Shown in pieces: positions 45,798 through 54,305 of a DNA stretch of 64,000 nt. The first letter of the stretch is position 1. Each line of letters starts with the position of its first letter. The DNA is from JBBQDZ01 sp038237515 (GTDB taxonomy: Bacteria > Actinomycetota > Thermoleophilia > Gaiellales > Gaiellaceae). The stretch lies in assembly GCA_038237515.1 (NCBI GenBank), contig JBBRYP010000018.1:1-64000 (forward strand), in the 5' to 3' direction. The position numbers were made by a program, and so were the translations under genes. The notes under the pieces were generated by a model. That model saw only the letters and a list, made by a program, of their open reading frames with translations, did no database searches and had not been told where the DNA came from.

Positions 45798-46388
45798 GTG
45801 GCGTTGCGGCACGCGATACTCGCCCTGCTCGTCGACGGTGAGAGCTACGGGTACGAGCTGAGGACCGAGTTCGAGGAGTCGATCGGCCCCCAGTGGGGCG
45901 GCCTGAACGTCGGGCACGTCTACCAGCTGCTCGACCGGCTCGTCCGCGACGGCCTCCTGACGAAGCGCGAGGTCGCGCAGCGGGCGCGTCCCGACAAGGT
46001 CGTCTACCGGCTGACGCCAAGCGGGAGGAAGGAGCTGGATAGCTGGCTCCGGATGCCCGCGACTCGGCAAGGGGGGTATCGCGACGATCTCTTTCTGAAG
46101 CTCTTCGCGGCCGCCCGCCTGGGCGAGGAGGCGCTCACGAAGACGCTTGCACTCCAGCGCGAGGCCGACCTGGGCGAGCTCGCCTCGCTCGCGGCGCTGC
46201 GCCACTCACATCACCACCAGCCCATGATCGAGCTCCTGATCGAGGCGGCCGTGCTCGACGTCGAGGCGAGGCTCCGGGTGGTCGATCTCGCGGAAGCACG
46301 CCGGGGTGCTCTCGTTCGGGAGTCCCGAGGCGGGCGGCCGGCGGAGGCGACAACGCGCCAGGCCCGCGTTCGCGACTCCGCCGGCTGA
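45798..46388 (+). CDS. PadR-family transcriptional repressor
   Basis: A winged-helix regulator of 196 residues: ALRHAILALLVDGESYGYEL, the wing region VYQLLDRLVRDGLLTKREV, and a C-terminal dimerisation helix. PadR proteins usually repress neighbouring transporter genes and respond to small toxic molecules. The position between the ABC ATPase and permease genes, with a perfect operator, supports control of that exporter. Its stop is 3 bp from that of the convergent permease gene. Confidence 0.9.
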   Translation: MALRHAILALLVDGESYGYELRTEFEESIGPQWGGLNVGHVYQLLDRLVRDGLLTKREVAQRARPDKVVYRLTPSGRKELDSWLRMPATRQGGYRDDLFLKLFAAARLGEEALTKTLALQREADLGELASLAALRHSHHHQPMIELLIEAAVLDVEARLRVVDLAEARRGALVRESRGGRPAEATTRQARVRDSAG

Positions 46389-46391
46389 AGC

Positions 46392-49286
46392 TCACTCGTC
46401 GGCCGCAAGCACAGTCGGCGCCGTCAGGCGCTCGAGCTGCGAGAGCGGTAGGAGGACTGCGAGGACGGTTGCGAGGAGGCCGCCGCCGACGGCGGCGAGC
46501 GCAGCGAGCACGAGCGAGAGGGCCGGGACGGCCAGCAGGAACGCTCCGATCGCGACCCCGGCCAGCGCCCCGACGAGCGTGGCGAGCCCCGCGAGGGCGA
46601 AGCCCTCGACGCAGACGAGCTCCAGGAGATGCCCCCTCGCCCAGCCGACCGTGCGCAGGGTGACGAGCTCCGCCTGCCGCTCGCGCAGGTTCAGGTACAT
46701 CACGTCGGCGATCGAGAGCGCCGCGAGCGCGATCAGGAGCCCGACGGCGAGATAGTCGAAGCCGCGGATCTGGATCGCGATCGCATCGCCGAGGAGCGTC
46801 CCGGCCAGCACGCCCTGGAACGCCTGCTGGACGGCGAGGAGCACGGTCAGGGCGCCCGCGCCGACCAGCAGGCCGGCTCCCCCGACCACCGCGCGGGCAG
46901 GGACGCGCCACAGGTTGAGCAGCGCGACATCCCTCACATGCCGGACGCGATGCGTGCGCCGCAGCTCGGAGACAGCCGGCCTCAGGGCGCTCATCGGCTC
47001 GAGGCGCGCGGTCTTCCAGGCGGGAAGCAGGCCGGCAACGAGGGCGATCCCGAGCGAGACCGGGAAGACGAGCAGCGTCACCCAGAGCCGCGCGTGCAGA
47101 GAAAGCGCCGCCACGAGCGCCGCCGCCAGGCCGACGCCGATCAGTCCCGCAACGACTCCGATCACGAGCACCTCCCCCAGCAGGACCGAGAAGATCGCCG
47201 CACGCGACCAGCCGAGGGTCAGAAGCGTTCCGATCTCCGCACGACGAGCGCGCGCCGCGGCGTACGTGCCGTTGCCGAGGAACAGGCAGCAGATCAGGGG
47301 GATCAGGGTGAAGAGCGCGAGCTGCTTGCGCCCGACGCCGTTGAGGAAGGCAACCGAGACGCCCTTCTTCGCCCAACCCTCCGTGAGTGTCAGCGCCGGC
47401 CGGCCGAACTTCCCCTTCGGAAGCGCGACGGTCAACGGATGCGGCGACGAGCCCGCCGTGATATCGACGTCGAGACCCGTCCGTTCGTGGATCCGCAGGG
47501 CGACAGACCGGATCCGCGCCTGGCTTCGCGCGTCTGGCCCGGTGACGCCGGTGACCCGGACCCGGATCACGCTCAGGGGCGCTTTCGGGTTGATCGGCGG
47601 AGTCGTGAAGAAGTTCTTCCGGTCCGAGAAGGGGCGGAGGGCCCGGATCGTGGTCAAGATCAGCGGCGGCTGCTGAATATAGTCGCCCACGTTCTGAGTC
47701 GGCGAAAGCGGACGGCCGCCGAGCGCTTCCCGGCTGGTCGCGTCGGCCGGCTGCAGCAGCGGCGGGTAGTACGTCTCGAGCGGCACCTTGGAAAGCGGCG
47801 AGAAGCCTGGCAGCCTCGCCGGGTCGTAGCGGCCGACCTCGACGAAGTTCGGCGCCTGGAAGATGGAATGGTTTTGAAACTCGTTGCCTCGAGCATGGAC
47901 GGTGAGGCGCCGGAACTGGAGGTCCTGGTTGTCCGGCGGCGCTGGCTGGAAGCCGCCGTTCAGTACGTACGCGGGGTCTTGCCAGACCTGCGGTTGGGTG
48001 GGCGTGGTCAGCGGCTGGAGGACATCGGACGCTGTGGTTCGGTAGCTCGTCTCGCCGACCGTCCAATAGTTGTAGGCGGTCGATGTCCTCTGGCCGGAAA
48101 CGGCGTCGTCACCGGCGGCCCCGCCGATCGTGCGGTAGGCCGTGGCGATCGGAAAGCCGATCTGACCGACGCTAGACCCCGTGCGGGAATTGAGAAAGGA
48201 GTACGCCGTCGTGTTAGACGGCCAGCCCGGTGGCGGAGCCTGGGTGAACCCCCGCGGACAGGGTCGGTAAGAGCTGAGGCAGACTCCCGAGGTCAGCAGC
48301 TGGGGAATCTCTGCCGGGCGCGGGACACGCAACCGCTCGACGATTACGCGCAAGGCCTCCCGCAGGTAAACGCGCGAGCTCAGCAGCACGGGGACGTTCC
48401 TCCAGCCGTACCCGTTCTTGTTGCGCTTGATCGAGATGCGATCGGCCTCGTCGAGGTAGCGACCGTGGACAACCGCGCGATCGAGTTTCACGAGACGCTC
48501 CTCTTGAACCGGGTCGATCGCGGCGAGCAGGATCGGGAAGTATGCGCCGAAGAAGACGCCGGCGCCCTTCGGCGCTAGAGCGGCCCCCGACCCATAGAAG
48601 TTGTTGCGGTTGATCGACGGAGTCCTGGTCGAGAAACACTTGATGTCCTGATTCGAGGCGTAGCGGAACGGGCTCGCCACCTGAGGCGGCAGGGAGTCGT
48701 AGAGGCCCTCGCACACCCGTATGGCCCCGCCTGGGCCAGGGACGATCTCGCGCGGCGTTCCCGGGCTCTCCCCCTGCCGGACGGAGGTGAACCGGTGGAC
48801 GCGGTTGACGTAGACGTAGTCCGTCGCGTCCGGGTAGACGGACCTCCCGTTGTCGGCGACCCAAGAGAAGCGCAGGCGGTACAGCTGGTAGGGATCGCGG
48901 TTCACGAAGCGCTGGACCGAGATCGGGATCGCGCCGCCCAGAAGGACGTAACCGATGTTCGCAATCGGCGCCGCGACCGCGACTCCAGGCAGCGACTCCA
49001 CCTGGTGCCACTGCCTCAGGCTGATCCCGCCAAAAACCCCCGAGAGGTAGTTGTCGCGGACGAGGTCTCGTGCGCGCTCGAGCTGTGTCTTCGAGCCCTT
49101 TGGACGGACGAGGATGTCGTAGGCGGGACGGAAGTTGCTCTTGACCGAGCGGGTTACCTTCAGCCCGCTGGTTCGCGCGGCCGCAGCCAGGAGAACAAAG
49201 CTGACGCCCGCAGCAAGGATGGCAACGCCGAGCGCGAGGACCCGGCCGGGTCGGTGGCGGAGCTGGCTGGCGACGAAGCGTCTCAT
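46392..49286 (-). CDS. FtsX/MacB-type ABC exporter permease
   Basis: A 964-residue integral membrane protein. One N-terminal span (about 15-37) is followed by a large extracytoplasmic region of about 550 residues. Then come FtsX domains: ALFTLIPLICCLFLGNGTYA and LLTLGWSRAAIFSVLLGEVL, and later ELVTLRTVGWARGHLLELVC. It probably moves a lipophilic or peptide substrate across the envelope with the ATPase at 44997. ATG 49286 overlaps the stop of the upstream TolB-like gene (ATGA), so propeller and permease are made together. Confidence 0.88.
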   Translation of the reverse strand: MRRFVASQLRHRPGRVLALGVAILAAGVSFVLLAAAARTSGLKVTRSVKSNFRPAYDILVRPKGSKTQLERARDLVRDNYLSGVFGGISLRQWHQVESLPGVAVAAPIANIGYVLLGGAIPISVQRFVNRDPYQLYRLRFSWVADNGRSVYPDATDYVYVNRVHRFTSVRQGESPGTPREIVPGPGGAIRVCEGLYDSLPPQVASPFRYASNQDIKCFSTRTPSINRNNFYGSGAALAPKGAGVFFGAYFPILLAAIDPVQEERLVKLDRAVVHGRYLDEADRISIKRNKNGYGWRNVPVLLSSRVYLREALRVIVERLRVPRPAEIPQLLTSGVCLSSYRPCPRGFTQAPPPGWPSNTTAYSFLNSRTGSSVGQIGFPIATAYRTIGGAAGDDAVSGQRTSTAYNYWTVGETSYRTTASDVLQPLTTPTQPQVWQDPAYVLNGGFQPAPPDNQDLQFRRLTVHARGNEFQNHSIFQAPNFVEVGRYDPARLPGFSPLSKVPLETYYPPLLQPADATSREALGGRPLSPTQNVGDYIQQPPLILTTIRALRPFSDRKNFFTTPPINPKAPLSVIRVRVTGVTGPDARSQARIRSVALRIHERTGLDVDITAGSSPHPLTVALPKGKFGRPALTLTEGWAKKGVSVAFLNGVGRKQLALFTLIPLICCLFLGNGTYAAARARRAEIGTLLTLGWSRAAIFSVLLGEVLVIGVVAGLIGVGLAAALVAALSLHARLWVTLLVFPVSLGIALVAGLLPAWKTARLEPMSALRPAVSELRRTHRVRHVRDVALLNLWRVPARAVVGGAGLLVGAGALTVLLAVQQAFQGVLAGTLLGDAIAIQIRGFDYLAVGLLIALAALSIADVMYLNLRERQAELVTLRTVGWARGHLLELVCVEGFALAGLATLVGALAGVAIGAFLLAVPALSLVLAALAAVGGGLLATVLAVLLPLSQLERLTAPTVLAADE

Positions 49287-50206
49287 CTCCGTTGCAGCGG
49301 GAGCGACTGCCATTGGGGCAACTGGACGTTCAAAGAGCCGTCTGTCAGGCGCCGCAGACCGGTTCCGTTGGGGTGGACGAGGTAGAGGCTGAAGCTCTTC
49401 AGTCTCTCCCCGCGCGCGAATACGACCCAACGCCCGTCCGGCGACCAGCCGGGTGTCGTGTCGTAGACGGCGCTCGGCGCGATACGAACTGCCCGGCTGG
49501 AGCCCGCCGCGCTGACGACGTAGATCTGACCGTTCCGAGTACCCGCCCGGTCGCTGACGAAGACGATCTGTCGACCGTCCGGCGACCAATCGGGTAGCGT
49601 CTCCGTCGCGGGAGAGTTGGTGATCTGCCGGCGACCGCGGCCGTCGACGCCGATGGCGAAGATGTGCTGCTCCCCGAAACGTCCGAACTGAAAAGCGACC
49701 TCGCGCCCCGTCGGAGACCAAAGCGGAGCGTCGCCCGCCGTGAGGCGCCGCCGTCCGGTGCCGTCGGGGCGGATGAGCTGGACGCTCGGATGAACCGGGT
49801 CCTCGTGCGCAAACACGAGCCAACGCCCGTCCGGCGACCATCTTGGGTCGCCGTCGAAGGTCTGGCTCCCCGGGCGGACCACCGTGAGCTGGTGGCGCTC
49901 GCTTCCGTCTGGGTTAGCGACGAAAATGCCGTTTGGAGCCGCGTACGCGATCCTCTTCCCGCCCGGAGCCCAGCCGACGATGCCGACCCCGATCAGGCGG
50001 CGAACGATGTGAACGCGCCGCGGGGCCCCTACGTCGATCCAAGCGATCTCGGTGCCACCCTGACGCGGGAAGATCGTGAAGTAGAGCTTCCCGTTGCGTC
50101 CGGGGAGCGTCGCGCCTCCGAAGTTCGGTAGCCACAGTCCCACCAGCACGAGAAAGACGAAGATGCTCGAGAGCAGGCGGAGACTCATGGTGTGGTGGCG
50201 CTCCAT
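49283..50206 (-). CDS. TolB-like beta-propeller protein coupled to the ABC permease
   Basis: A leader or anchor (SLRLLSSIFVFLVLVGLWLP) is followed by PD40 repeats with WSPDGR (PRWSPDGRWLVFAHEDPVHP, PDWSPDGRQIVFVSDRAGT, PGWSPDGRWVVFARGERLK). It should be an external propeller. The translational coupling to the permease suggests a substrate-capturing or scaffold role for the exporter. Start ATG 50206 or ATG 50188; the latter has GGAG 10 nt upstream. TATCGT at 50221-50226 is a possible -10. Confidence 0.82.
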   Translation of the reverse strand: MERHHTMSLRLLSSIFVFLVLVGLWLPNFGGATLPGRNGKLYFTIFPRQGGTEIAWIDVGAPRRVHIVRRLIGVGIVGWAPGGKRIAYAAPNGIFVANPDGSERHQLTVVRPGSQTFDGDPRWSPDGRWLVFAHEDPVHPSVQLIRPDGTGRRRLTAGDAPLWSPTGREVAFQFGRFGEQHIFAIGVDGRGRRQITNSPATETLPDWSPDGRQIVFVSDRAGTRNGQIYVVSAAGSSRAVRIAPSAVYDTTPGWSPDGRWVVFARGERLKSFSLYLVHPNGTGLRRLTDGSLNVQLPQWQSLPLQRR

Positions 50207-50339
50207 CGCGAGACCGTCCCACGATACCTAGTCGCAGACTAGAGATCCACACCCGAAAGCTTGCAGCGCCGGCTCGCCCATTCCGGATAAGGCTTCACCA
50301 GAGGCCACTTGCGGGTCAGACCCGCTTCTCTAGAACGGC

Positions 50340-50368
50340 TTGACCGACCGGAGCGAAGTAAGTATAAT
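50340..50368 (+). promoter_or_regulatory. Near-consensus sigma-70 promoter of the MauE-MauD-like operon
   Basis: TTGACC (50340-50345), a 17-bp spacer and TATAAT (50363-50368). This is far closer to the E. coli consensus than other promoters in the window, which mostly show only a TANNNT box. It lies 40 bp upstream of the ATG at 50408 in AT-richer DNA. The rest of 50207-50407 holds no gene. Confidence 0.8.
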
Positions 50369-50407
50369 AGCCACAATCTAAAGAGAGACAGAGTCGATCC
50401 GGGGGGA

Positions 50408-50980
50408 ATGGCTCTCGCAGCAACAGAATGTCGTTTCGCCGTCGGCGCGATCCTCATCTTCGCCGCACTTGCCAAGGCGATGGATCGGCCGAGCTTCGAA
50501 CGGGCGGTCGCGAAGCTTGGCTTGCTTCCATCGCGCGTCGGAGGGCTGGTGGCGAACTGGCTCCCCCGGCTGGAACTCGCTGCCGGAGGTTTCTTGATCT
50601 CCGGCCTCGGAGTCCGCTATACGGGCCTCGCAGTTGCAGCGGCACTTGTCGCCTTCAACGGCGCGATCGCGATCAACTTGGCTCAAGGGGCGAAGTTCGA
50701 CTGCGGATGTCGCGCGGTCGGCGCGCCGACAACGATCGGGTGGGCACTCCTCTCTCGAAACGTTCTGCTCATGGCCATGGCCGTCCTGGCCGCGTTCAGG
50801 GCGCCTCCCGTGCTCGCCGTTGGCACTCTGCTTGGTGATCGGGCAACCGGCGTTGTCAGCTCGGATGACGCTTTTGCGCTTCTCCTGTCCTCGCTCGTCG
50901 TCGTCCTCGCGCTCACTCTGCTGAACGACGCCTTCTCGTTAAGCAGGTCGGTTGCTGCAGCCACCAGGCGGCAGGTATGA
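50408..50980 (+). CDS. MauE-like integral membrane protein
   Basis: A 190-residue membrane protein with about four to five spans. It resembles MauE/DoxX-like proteins: ATECRFAVGAILIFAALAKA, then LELAAGGFLISGL, and the diagnostic FDCGCRAVG (Cys99, Cys101) before the third span. MauE is needed for disulfide formation in the small subunit of methylamine dehydrogenase. The ATG follows a strong promoter. Its stop overlaps the next gene as ATGA. Function by family; the substrate here is probably the cysteine-rich protein at 51604. Confidence 0.8.
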   Translation: MALAATECRFAVGAILIFAALAKAMDRPSFERAVAKLGLLPSRVGGLVANWLPRLELAAGGFLISGLGVRYTGLAVAAALVAFNGAIAINLAQGAKFDCGCRAVGAPTTIGWALLSRNVLLMAMAVLAAFRAPPVLAVGTLLGDRATGVVSSDDAFALLLSSLVVVLALTLLNDAFSLSRSVAAATRRQV

Positions 50981-51582
50981 CCGCGCCATGGATCGCTGCG
51001 TTCGCCGTATTGTCGCTCACGGTCCTGCTGATGCTCATCGTCCTCATCGGCGTCGTTCGGCGGGTGCTCGGAATACTCGATGAGGATCCAGCGGCGAGCT
51101 CCAACATCTACGCGCGCAGCCTGCATATCAGCAACACCTATGGCGGGCTGCTACCGGGCACCCAGGTCCCGCTCTTTGTCGCAACGACTGCCGCAGGCGA
51201 GACGTTGACCTCGAGCGAGCTCTTCGGTCAGCCTCTCCTATGTCTCTTCACCGCGGACAACTGTCCCCCGTGCACGACGCTCCTCGCAGAGCTCGCCGCG
51301 CCGGCCGGGACTCTGGAAGTCCCGCTGCTTGTGTTCGCCGACGATCCACGGGCTTCGAAGTGGCAGTCGCTCCCTGCAGGCATCAAAGTGCTTGAGCAGG
51401 TAGACCAATCGGCTTCGAAGTCCTTCCAGTCGACTGCTTTTCCGCAGGCATTCGCCCTGGACGAGCGTGGCGTAGTGCGCGCGGTTGCAATTCCGAATTC
51501 ATTTGTCGACCTTCGCACGCTCGCGCGTGCTCTGGAAGGAGGTGATCGACTGCCCGAAGTCACGCAAATCGCTGCGGCGTGA
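50977..51582 (+). CDS. MauD-like membrane-anchored thioredoxin-fold protein
   Basis: A 201-residue protein with an N-terminal span (about 7-30) and a thioredoxin-like domain. The redox motif is CPPC (Cys96, Cys99) in FTADNCPPCTTLL. The later FQSTAFPQAFALDERG contains the cis-Pro segment. It resembles MauD, the partner of MauE. Start ATG 50977 overlaps the MauE-like stop (ATGA). Together they should form or isomerise disulfides in an exported protein. Confidence 0.85.
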   Translation: MTAPWIAAFAVLSLTVLLMLIVLIGVVRRVLGILDEDPAASSNIYARSLHISNTYGGLLPGTQVPLFVATTAAGETLTSSELFGQPLLCLFTADNCPPCTTLLAELAAPAGTLEVPLLVFADDPRASKWQSLPAGIKVLEQVDQSASKSFQSTAFPQAFALDERGVVRAVAIPNSFVDLRTLARALEGGDRLPEVTQIAAA

Positions 51583-51603
51583 CGCTTTATCCGAGGAGGA
51601 AGC

Positions 51604-52053
51604 ATGACGGTAAACGAAATCGCTACACCTGAGAGCGAAGAGCGGAGCACTAGAAGCGGATTCCTTCGCAAGCTCGGGATCCTCGCGGCAGTCGGTCTCG
51701 GCGCTGCAGCCGTTCCGGCGGTCGGCCACGCCGAGCCTGCCAACTGCTGCCCCAATCAGGCCGTATGCGGCGGTCCCAGCAGCGCACCCAACTTCTACTG
51801 CTCCGGCGCATGCGGCGGGTGCTGCATCCCGAATCAGGGTCCGAACTGCGTTCATCCGACTGCCCGTGCTGACGCGGGAGTAGGTCTCGCGCCAGGGCGT
51901 GGCAAAGTCCCCTGCGTGAAGCCCCGCTCTAGCGGGGCTTCATGCCTTCTTGCCGCCCCTGGCTTGACATCAGCTCGTCAAGTCGGCGCCCAAGAGCAGA
52001 GTCTCTGTTTCGCCCAATTTTCCGCTCGCGCCATCGGTGCCTCGCGAGCTTGA
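51604..52053 (+). CDS. Exported cysteine-rich protein, probable MauE/MauD client
   Basis: GAGGAGG lies just upstream of ATG 51604. A signal region (STRSGFLRKLGILAAVGLGA) ends near HAEP, with a twin-arginine-like but not canonical n-region. The mature start holds eight cysteines at 48, 49, 55, 66, 70, 73, 74 and 82, with no tryptophan in the whole protein, so a TTQ cofactor cannot form. The reading frame runs to 52053, straight through a strong hairpin at 51917-51942. In another frame a stop occurs at 51870-51872 after SSDCPC, so the true C-terminus may be earlier and the frame shifted. Only about the first 82 residues are reliable. The family is not known to me. Confidence 0.65.
   Translation: MTVNEIATPESEERSTRSGFLRKLGILAAVGLGAAAVPAVGHAEPANCCPNQAVCGGPSSAPNFYCSGACGGCCIPNQGPNCVHPTARADAGVGLAPGRGKVPCVKPRSSGASCLLAAPGLTSARQVGAQEQSLCFAQFSARAIGASRA
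51917..51942 (+). terminator. Hairpin terminator of the MauE-MauD-like operon
   Basis: TGAAGCCCCGCT-CT-AGCGGGGCTTCA forms a perfect 12-bp stem with a 2-nt loop, followed by TGCCTTCTTG. The T-run is weak. Lying inside the extended frame of the cysteine-rich gene, it suggests that transcription ends there. Confidence 0.65.
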
Positions 52054-52091
52054 TCGCGCGGCCATGGCAGCAGTGGAGTCCCATCAGTCAG

Positions 52092-52850
52092 CTAGAAGCC
52101 GAAGCGGCTGAGCCAGCCCCGCCGCTCGCCCTGCGGGCGCTCGGGGAGGTCTCCGCCGCCGACGATCGCCCCCGGCACCTCCTCGCAGAGCCAGCGGGCG
52201 AGCGACTCGTCGTCGATCGCTCGGGCCGCGCCCGACATGCCGATCGCGCGGAGGTCGGGATGATGGGCGTCGCTCGCGACGAGGTGGGCGAGGCCGAGCT
52301 CGACGAGGCGCAGCGCCGTCGCCCGCGAGGATCGCCCGAGCCGGCCGTCGAGGGAGCCGGCTGTGAGCTGGACGAGGGTGCCGGTCTCGACGAGAGGCGC
52401 AAGCCGTTCGGGTGCCGCCTGGACGTCGGCGTTTCGCTCCGGGTGCGCGAGGACCGGCGTGAAGCCTGCCGCACGGAGGCGGAACAGCCGGTCGGCCAGA
52501 TCGAGCGGCCAGCCGAAGTACGAGAACTCGACGAGGACGTACTCCGGGTTTCCGGCGAGCCCGAAGCGGCGGAGGTCGCCCTCGGAGAGGAGATCCAGCC
52601 GGTCGAGCGCGATCTCGCCGCCGCCGCGGAGATCGAGCCCGACTTCCTGCCGCTCGAGCTCCGCCCGGAGCTCCGAGACCCCATGCTCCATCTCCGCCGG
52701 GTCGGTCGGGTAGTCGTCTCGCACGTGGGGTGTCGCAGCGAGCACGACGATGCCGTCCGCCACGGCCGCGCGTGCGATCTCGACGCTTTCCTCGAGGGTC
52801 GCCGGCCCGTCGTCGAGCCCCGGGAGGACGTGCGAATGGAGGTCGATCAC
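52092..52850 (-). CDS. CpsB/YwqE-type PHP-domain phosphatase
   Basis: The N-terminus IDLHSHVLPGLDDGPATLEE and the later ATPHVRDDYP, LAHPERN and VASDAHHPD are the metal-binding motifs of PHP-type protein-tyrosine phosphatases of the CpsB family. 252 residues, cytosolic. Family members dephosphorylate tyrosine kinases that control capsule or polysaccharide synthesis. No such kinase is in the window. GTG 52850 overlaps the M20 peptidase stop by 4 bp, so it is downstream in the same operon. Confidence 0.88.
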   Translation of the reverse strand: MIDLHSHVLPGLDDGPATLEESVEIARAAVADGIVVLAATPHVRDDYPTDPAEMEHGVSELRAELERQEVGLDLRGGGEIALDRLDLLSEGDLRRFGLAGNPEYVLVEFSYFGWPLDLADRLFRLRAAGFTPVLAHPERNADVQAAPERLAPLVETGTLVQLTAGSLDGRLGRSSRATALRLVELGLAHLVASDAHHPDLRAIGMSGAARAIDDESLARWLCEEVPGAIVGGGDLPERPQGERRGWLSRFGF

Positions 52851-54199
52851 CGCCGCGGGGGCAGGCCACGAAACGCGGTGAAGAGCTCGCGGGCCGCGGC
52901 GATGCCGAGCGGCAGGTACTCGAGCAGCAGCCGCTCGTTCGGCGAATGGACGTTCGCGTCCGGGAGGGCGAAGCCGGTCACGATCGTCGGGATCTCCCGA
53001 GCCGCGAGCGCCGGCACGATCGGAAGCGTTCCGCCCGAGCGTACGAGCAGCGGGCGTGCCCCCACCGCGCGCTCGAAGGCGTCCAGCCCCAGCCGGATCG
53101 CCGGCGAGTCGGGGCGCACGAGGCCGGGCGGAGCCGACGACAGCCGGTCGACCTCGACTTCGGCCCCCTCGGGGGCGGCCTCGCGGAGAAGCCGCTCGAC
53201 CTCGGGCGCGATCGTCTCGACGACCTGCCCCGGAGCCAGGCGGATGGACAGGTTCGCCTCAGCCAGGACCGGAAGGACCGTCTTCTGGAGCCGGGGCGAT
53301 CCGCCGTCGACGCCGTTGACGTCGAGTGCGGGCTCGGCGAAGGTGCGCAGATAGAACTCCTCGGCCCCGCGAGCGTCGGCGGGCCGAGCTCCCTGGTCGG
53401 CGAGCTCCCCCGCTCCCGCCGGCAGCTCCGACCAGCCCGCGAGCTCCTCCGCGGTGGGCGCCGCGATCCCGGTGCGCAAGGGCTCCGGCAGCCGCCCGTC
53501 TCGAGGAAGCACGCCCGAGAGTGTCTGCACGAGCGCGTGAACGGCGTTCAGCGCCGCGCCGCCGTACATGCCGGAGTGGAGATCGCGTCGGCCGGTCCTG
53601 ACGCGCAGGTGGAAGTAGACGAGGCCGCGAGTCGCCAGGTTGAAGGCGGGGACACCGCGCGCCACCATCCCGCTGTCGAAGATCACGCAGGCGTCCCCAC
53701 CGCGCTCGTCCTGCGCGAGGTAGTCGACGATCGAGTGGCCGCCGATCTCCTCCTCGCCGTCGCAGCAGAACCGGACGTTCACGGGCAACGCGCCCTCGCG
53801 GGCGAGCTCCTCGGCGGCTTTCAGCAGCATGTAGAGCTGCCCCTTGTCGTCCGCGACCCCGCGCCCGTAGAGGTATTCGCCCCGAACCGTCGCCTCGAAG
53901 GGCGGCGTATCCCAGAGGTCGAGCGGCGCCGGCGGCTGGACGTCGAAATGCCCGTAGCAGATGACTGTCGGCGCGCTTGCGGCGTTCTCCGAGGCCGGCA
54001 CCTCCCCGATCACGAGCGGGCGGCCCTGCCAGTCGACGACCTCGGCCTCGCCGCGGCGGCGTACGAAGTCGCAGACCCATTCCGCCGCGCGCCGCACGTC
54101 TGCCGAGTGCGCCTCGTCGGCGCTCACGCTCGGAATCGCGAGCAGCTCCGAGAGCTCCTCGAGTAACACTGTGTTACTTGGGCTCACGGGCGCGGTCAC
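52847..54199 (-). CDS. M20-family dipeptidase
   Basis: Zinc dipeptidase/deacylase of 450 residues. Ligands are in ICYGHFDVQPP (His, Asp), RGVADDKGQLYMLLKA (Asp), FCCDGEEEIGGHS (catalytic Glu-Glu), and a late His in NVHSPNERLLLEYLPLG. The dimerisation domain follows RTGRRDLHSGMYGG. GTG 54199 is supported by TAGACT 8 nt upstream; other GTGs at 54187 and 54169 are possible. A perfect palindrome lies in codons 8-13. The product probably cleaves small peptides in the cytosol. Confidence 0.9.
   Translation of the reverse strand: MTAPVSPSNTVLLEELSELLAIPSVSADEAHSADVRRAAEWVCDFVRRRGEAEVVDWQGRPLVIGEVPASENAASAPTVICYGHFDVQPPAPLDLWDTPPFEATVRGEYLYGRGVADDKGQLYMLLKAAEELAREGALPVNVRFCCDGEEEIGGHSIVDYLAQDERGGDACVIFDSGMVARGVPAFNLATRGLVYFHLRVRTGRRDLHSGMYGGAALNAVHALVQTLSGVLPRDGRLPEPLRTGIAAPTAEELAGWSELPAGAGELADQGARPADARGAEEFYLRTFAEPALDVNGVDGGSPRLQKTVLPVLAEANLSIRLAPGQVVETIAPEVERLLREAAPEGAEVEVDRLSSAPPGLVRPDSPAIRLGLDAFERAVGARPLLVRSGGTLPIVPALAAREIPTIVTGFALPDANVHSPNERLLLEYLPLGIAAARELFTAFRGLPPRR
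54163..54177. promoter_or_regulatory. Perfect palindrome at the 5' end of the M20 gene
   Basis: GTAACAC-T-GTGTTAC, about 22-36 nt inside the predicted transcript. It is followed by TTGG, giving the block shared with 29365-29385. It is a candidate operator despite lying in the coding region. Confidence 0.5.
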
Positions 54200-54207
54200 G
54201 GGCGCCG

Positions 54208-54213
54208 AGTCTA
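54208..54213 (-). promoter_or_regulatory. -10 box of the M20 peptidase gene, leaderless type
   Basis: TAGACT on the minus strand, 8 nt before the GTG at 54199. Confidence 0.5.
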
Positions 54214-54291
54214 GATGCTCGATCGGTAACCCACGGGAGCCGGATGGTGGCCCGGACGCGGCGCGAACGACCGATCGAGCATCGTGGGGTG

Positions 54292-54297
54292 TACCGT
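54292..54297 (+). promoter_or_regulatory. -10 box of the 54306 gene, leaderless type
   Basis: TACCGT, 8 nt before the GTG at 54306. Confidence 0.45.
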
Positions 54298-54305
54298 GAG
54301 CCTCC

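Noticed and set aside
46135..48066. Minus-strand frame of more than 600 codons inside the permease gene
   Set aside because: Arg/Pro/Ala-rich low-complexity translation overlapping a clear FtsX permease.
51963..51982. CTTGAC-N8-GTCAAG inverted repeat after the terminator
   Set aside because: A short 6-bp stem with no obvious gene to serve; too weak to call.
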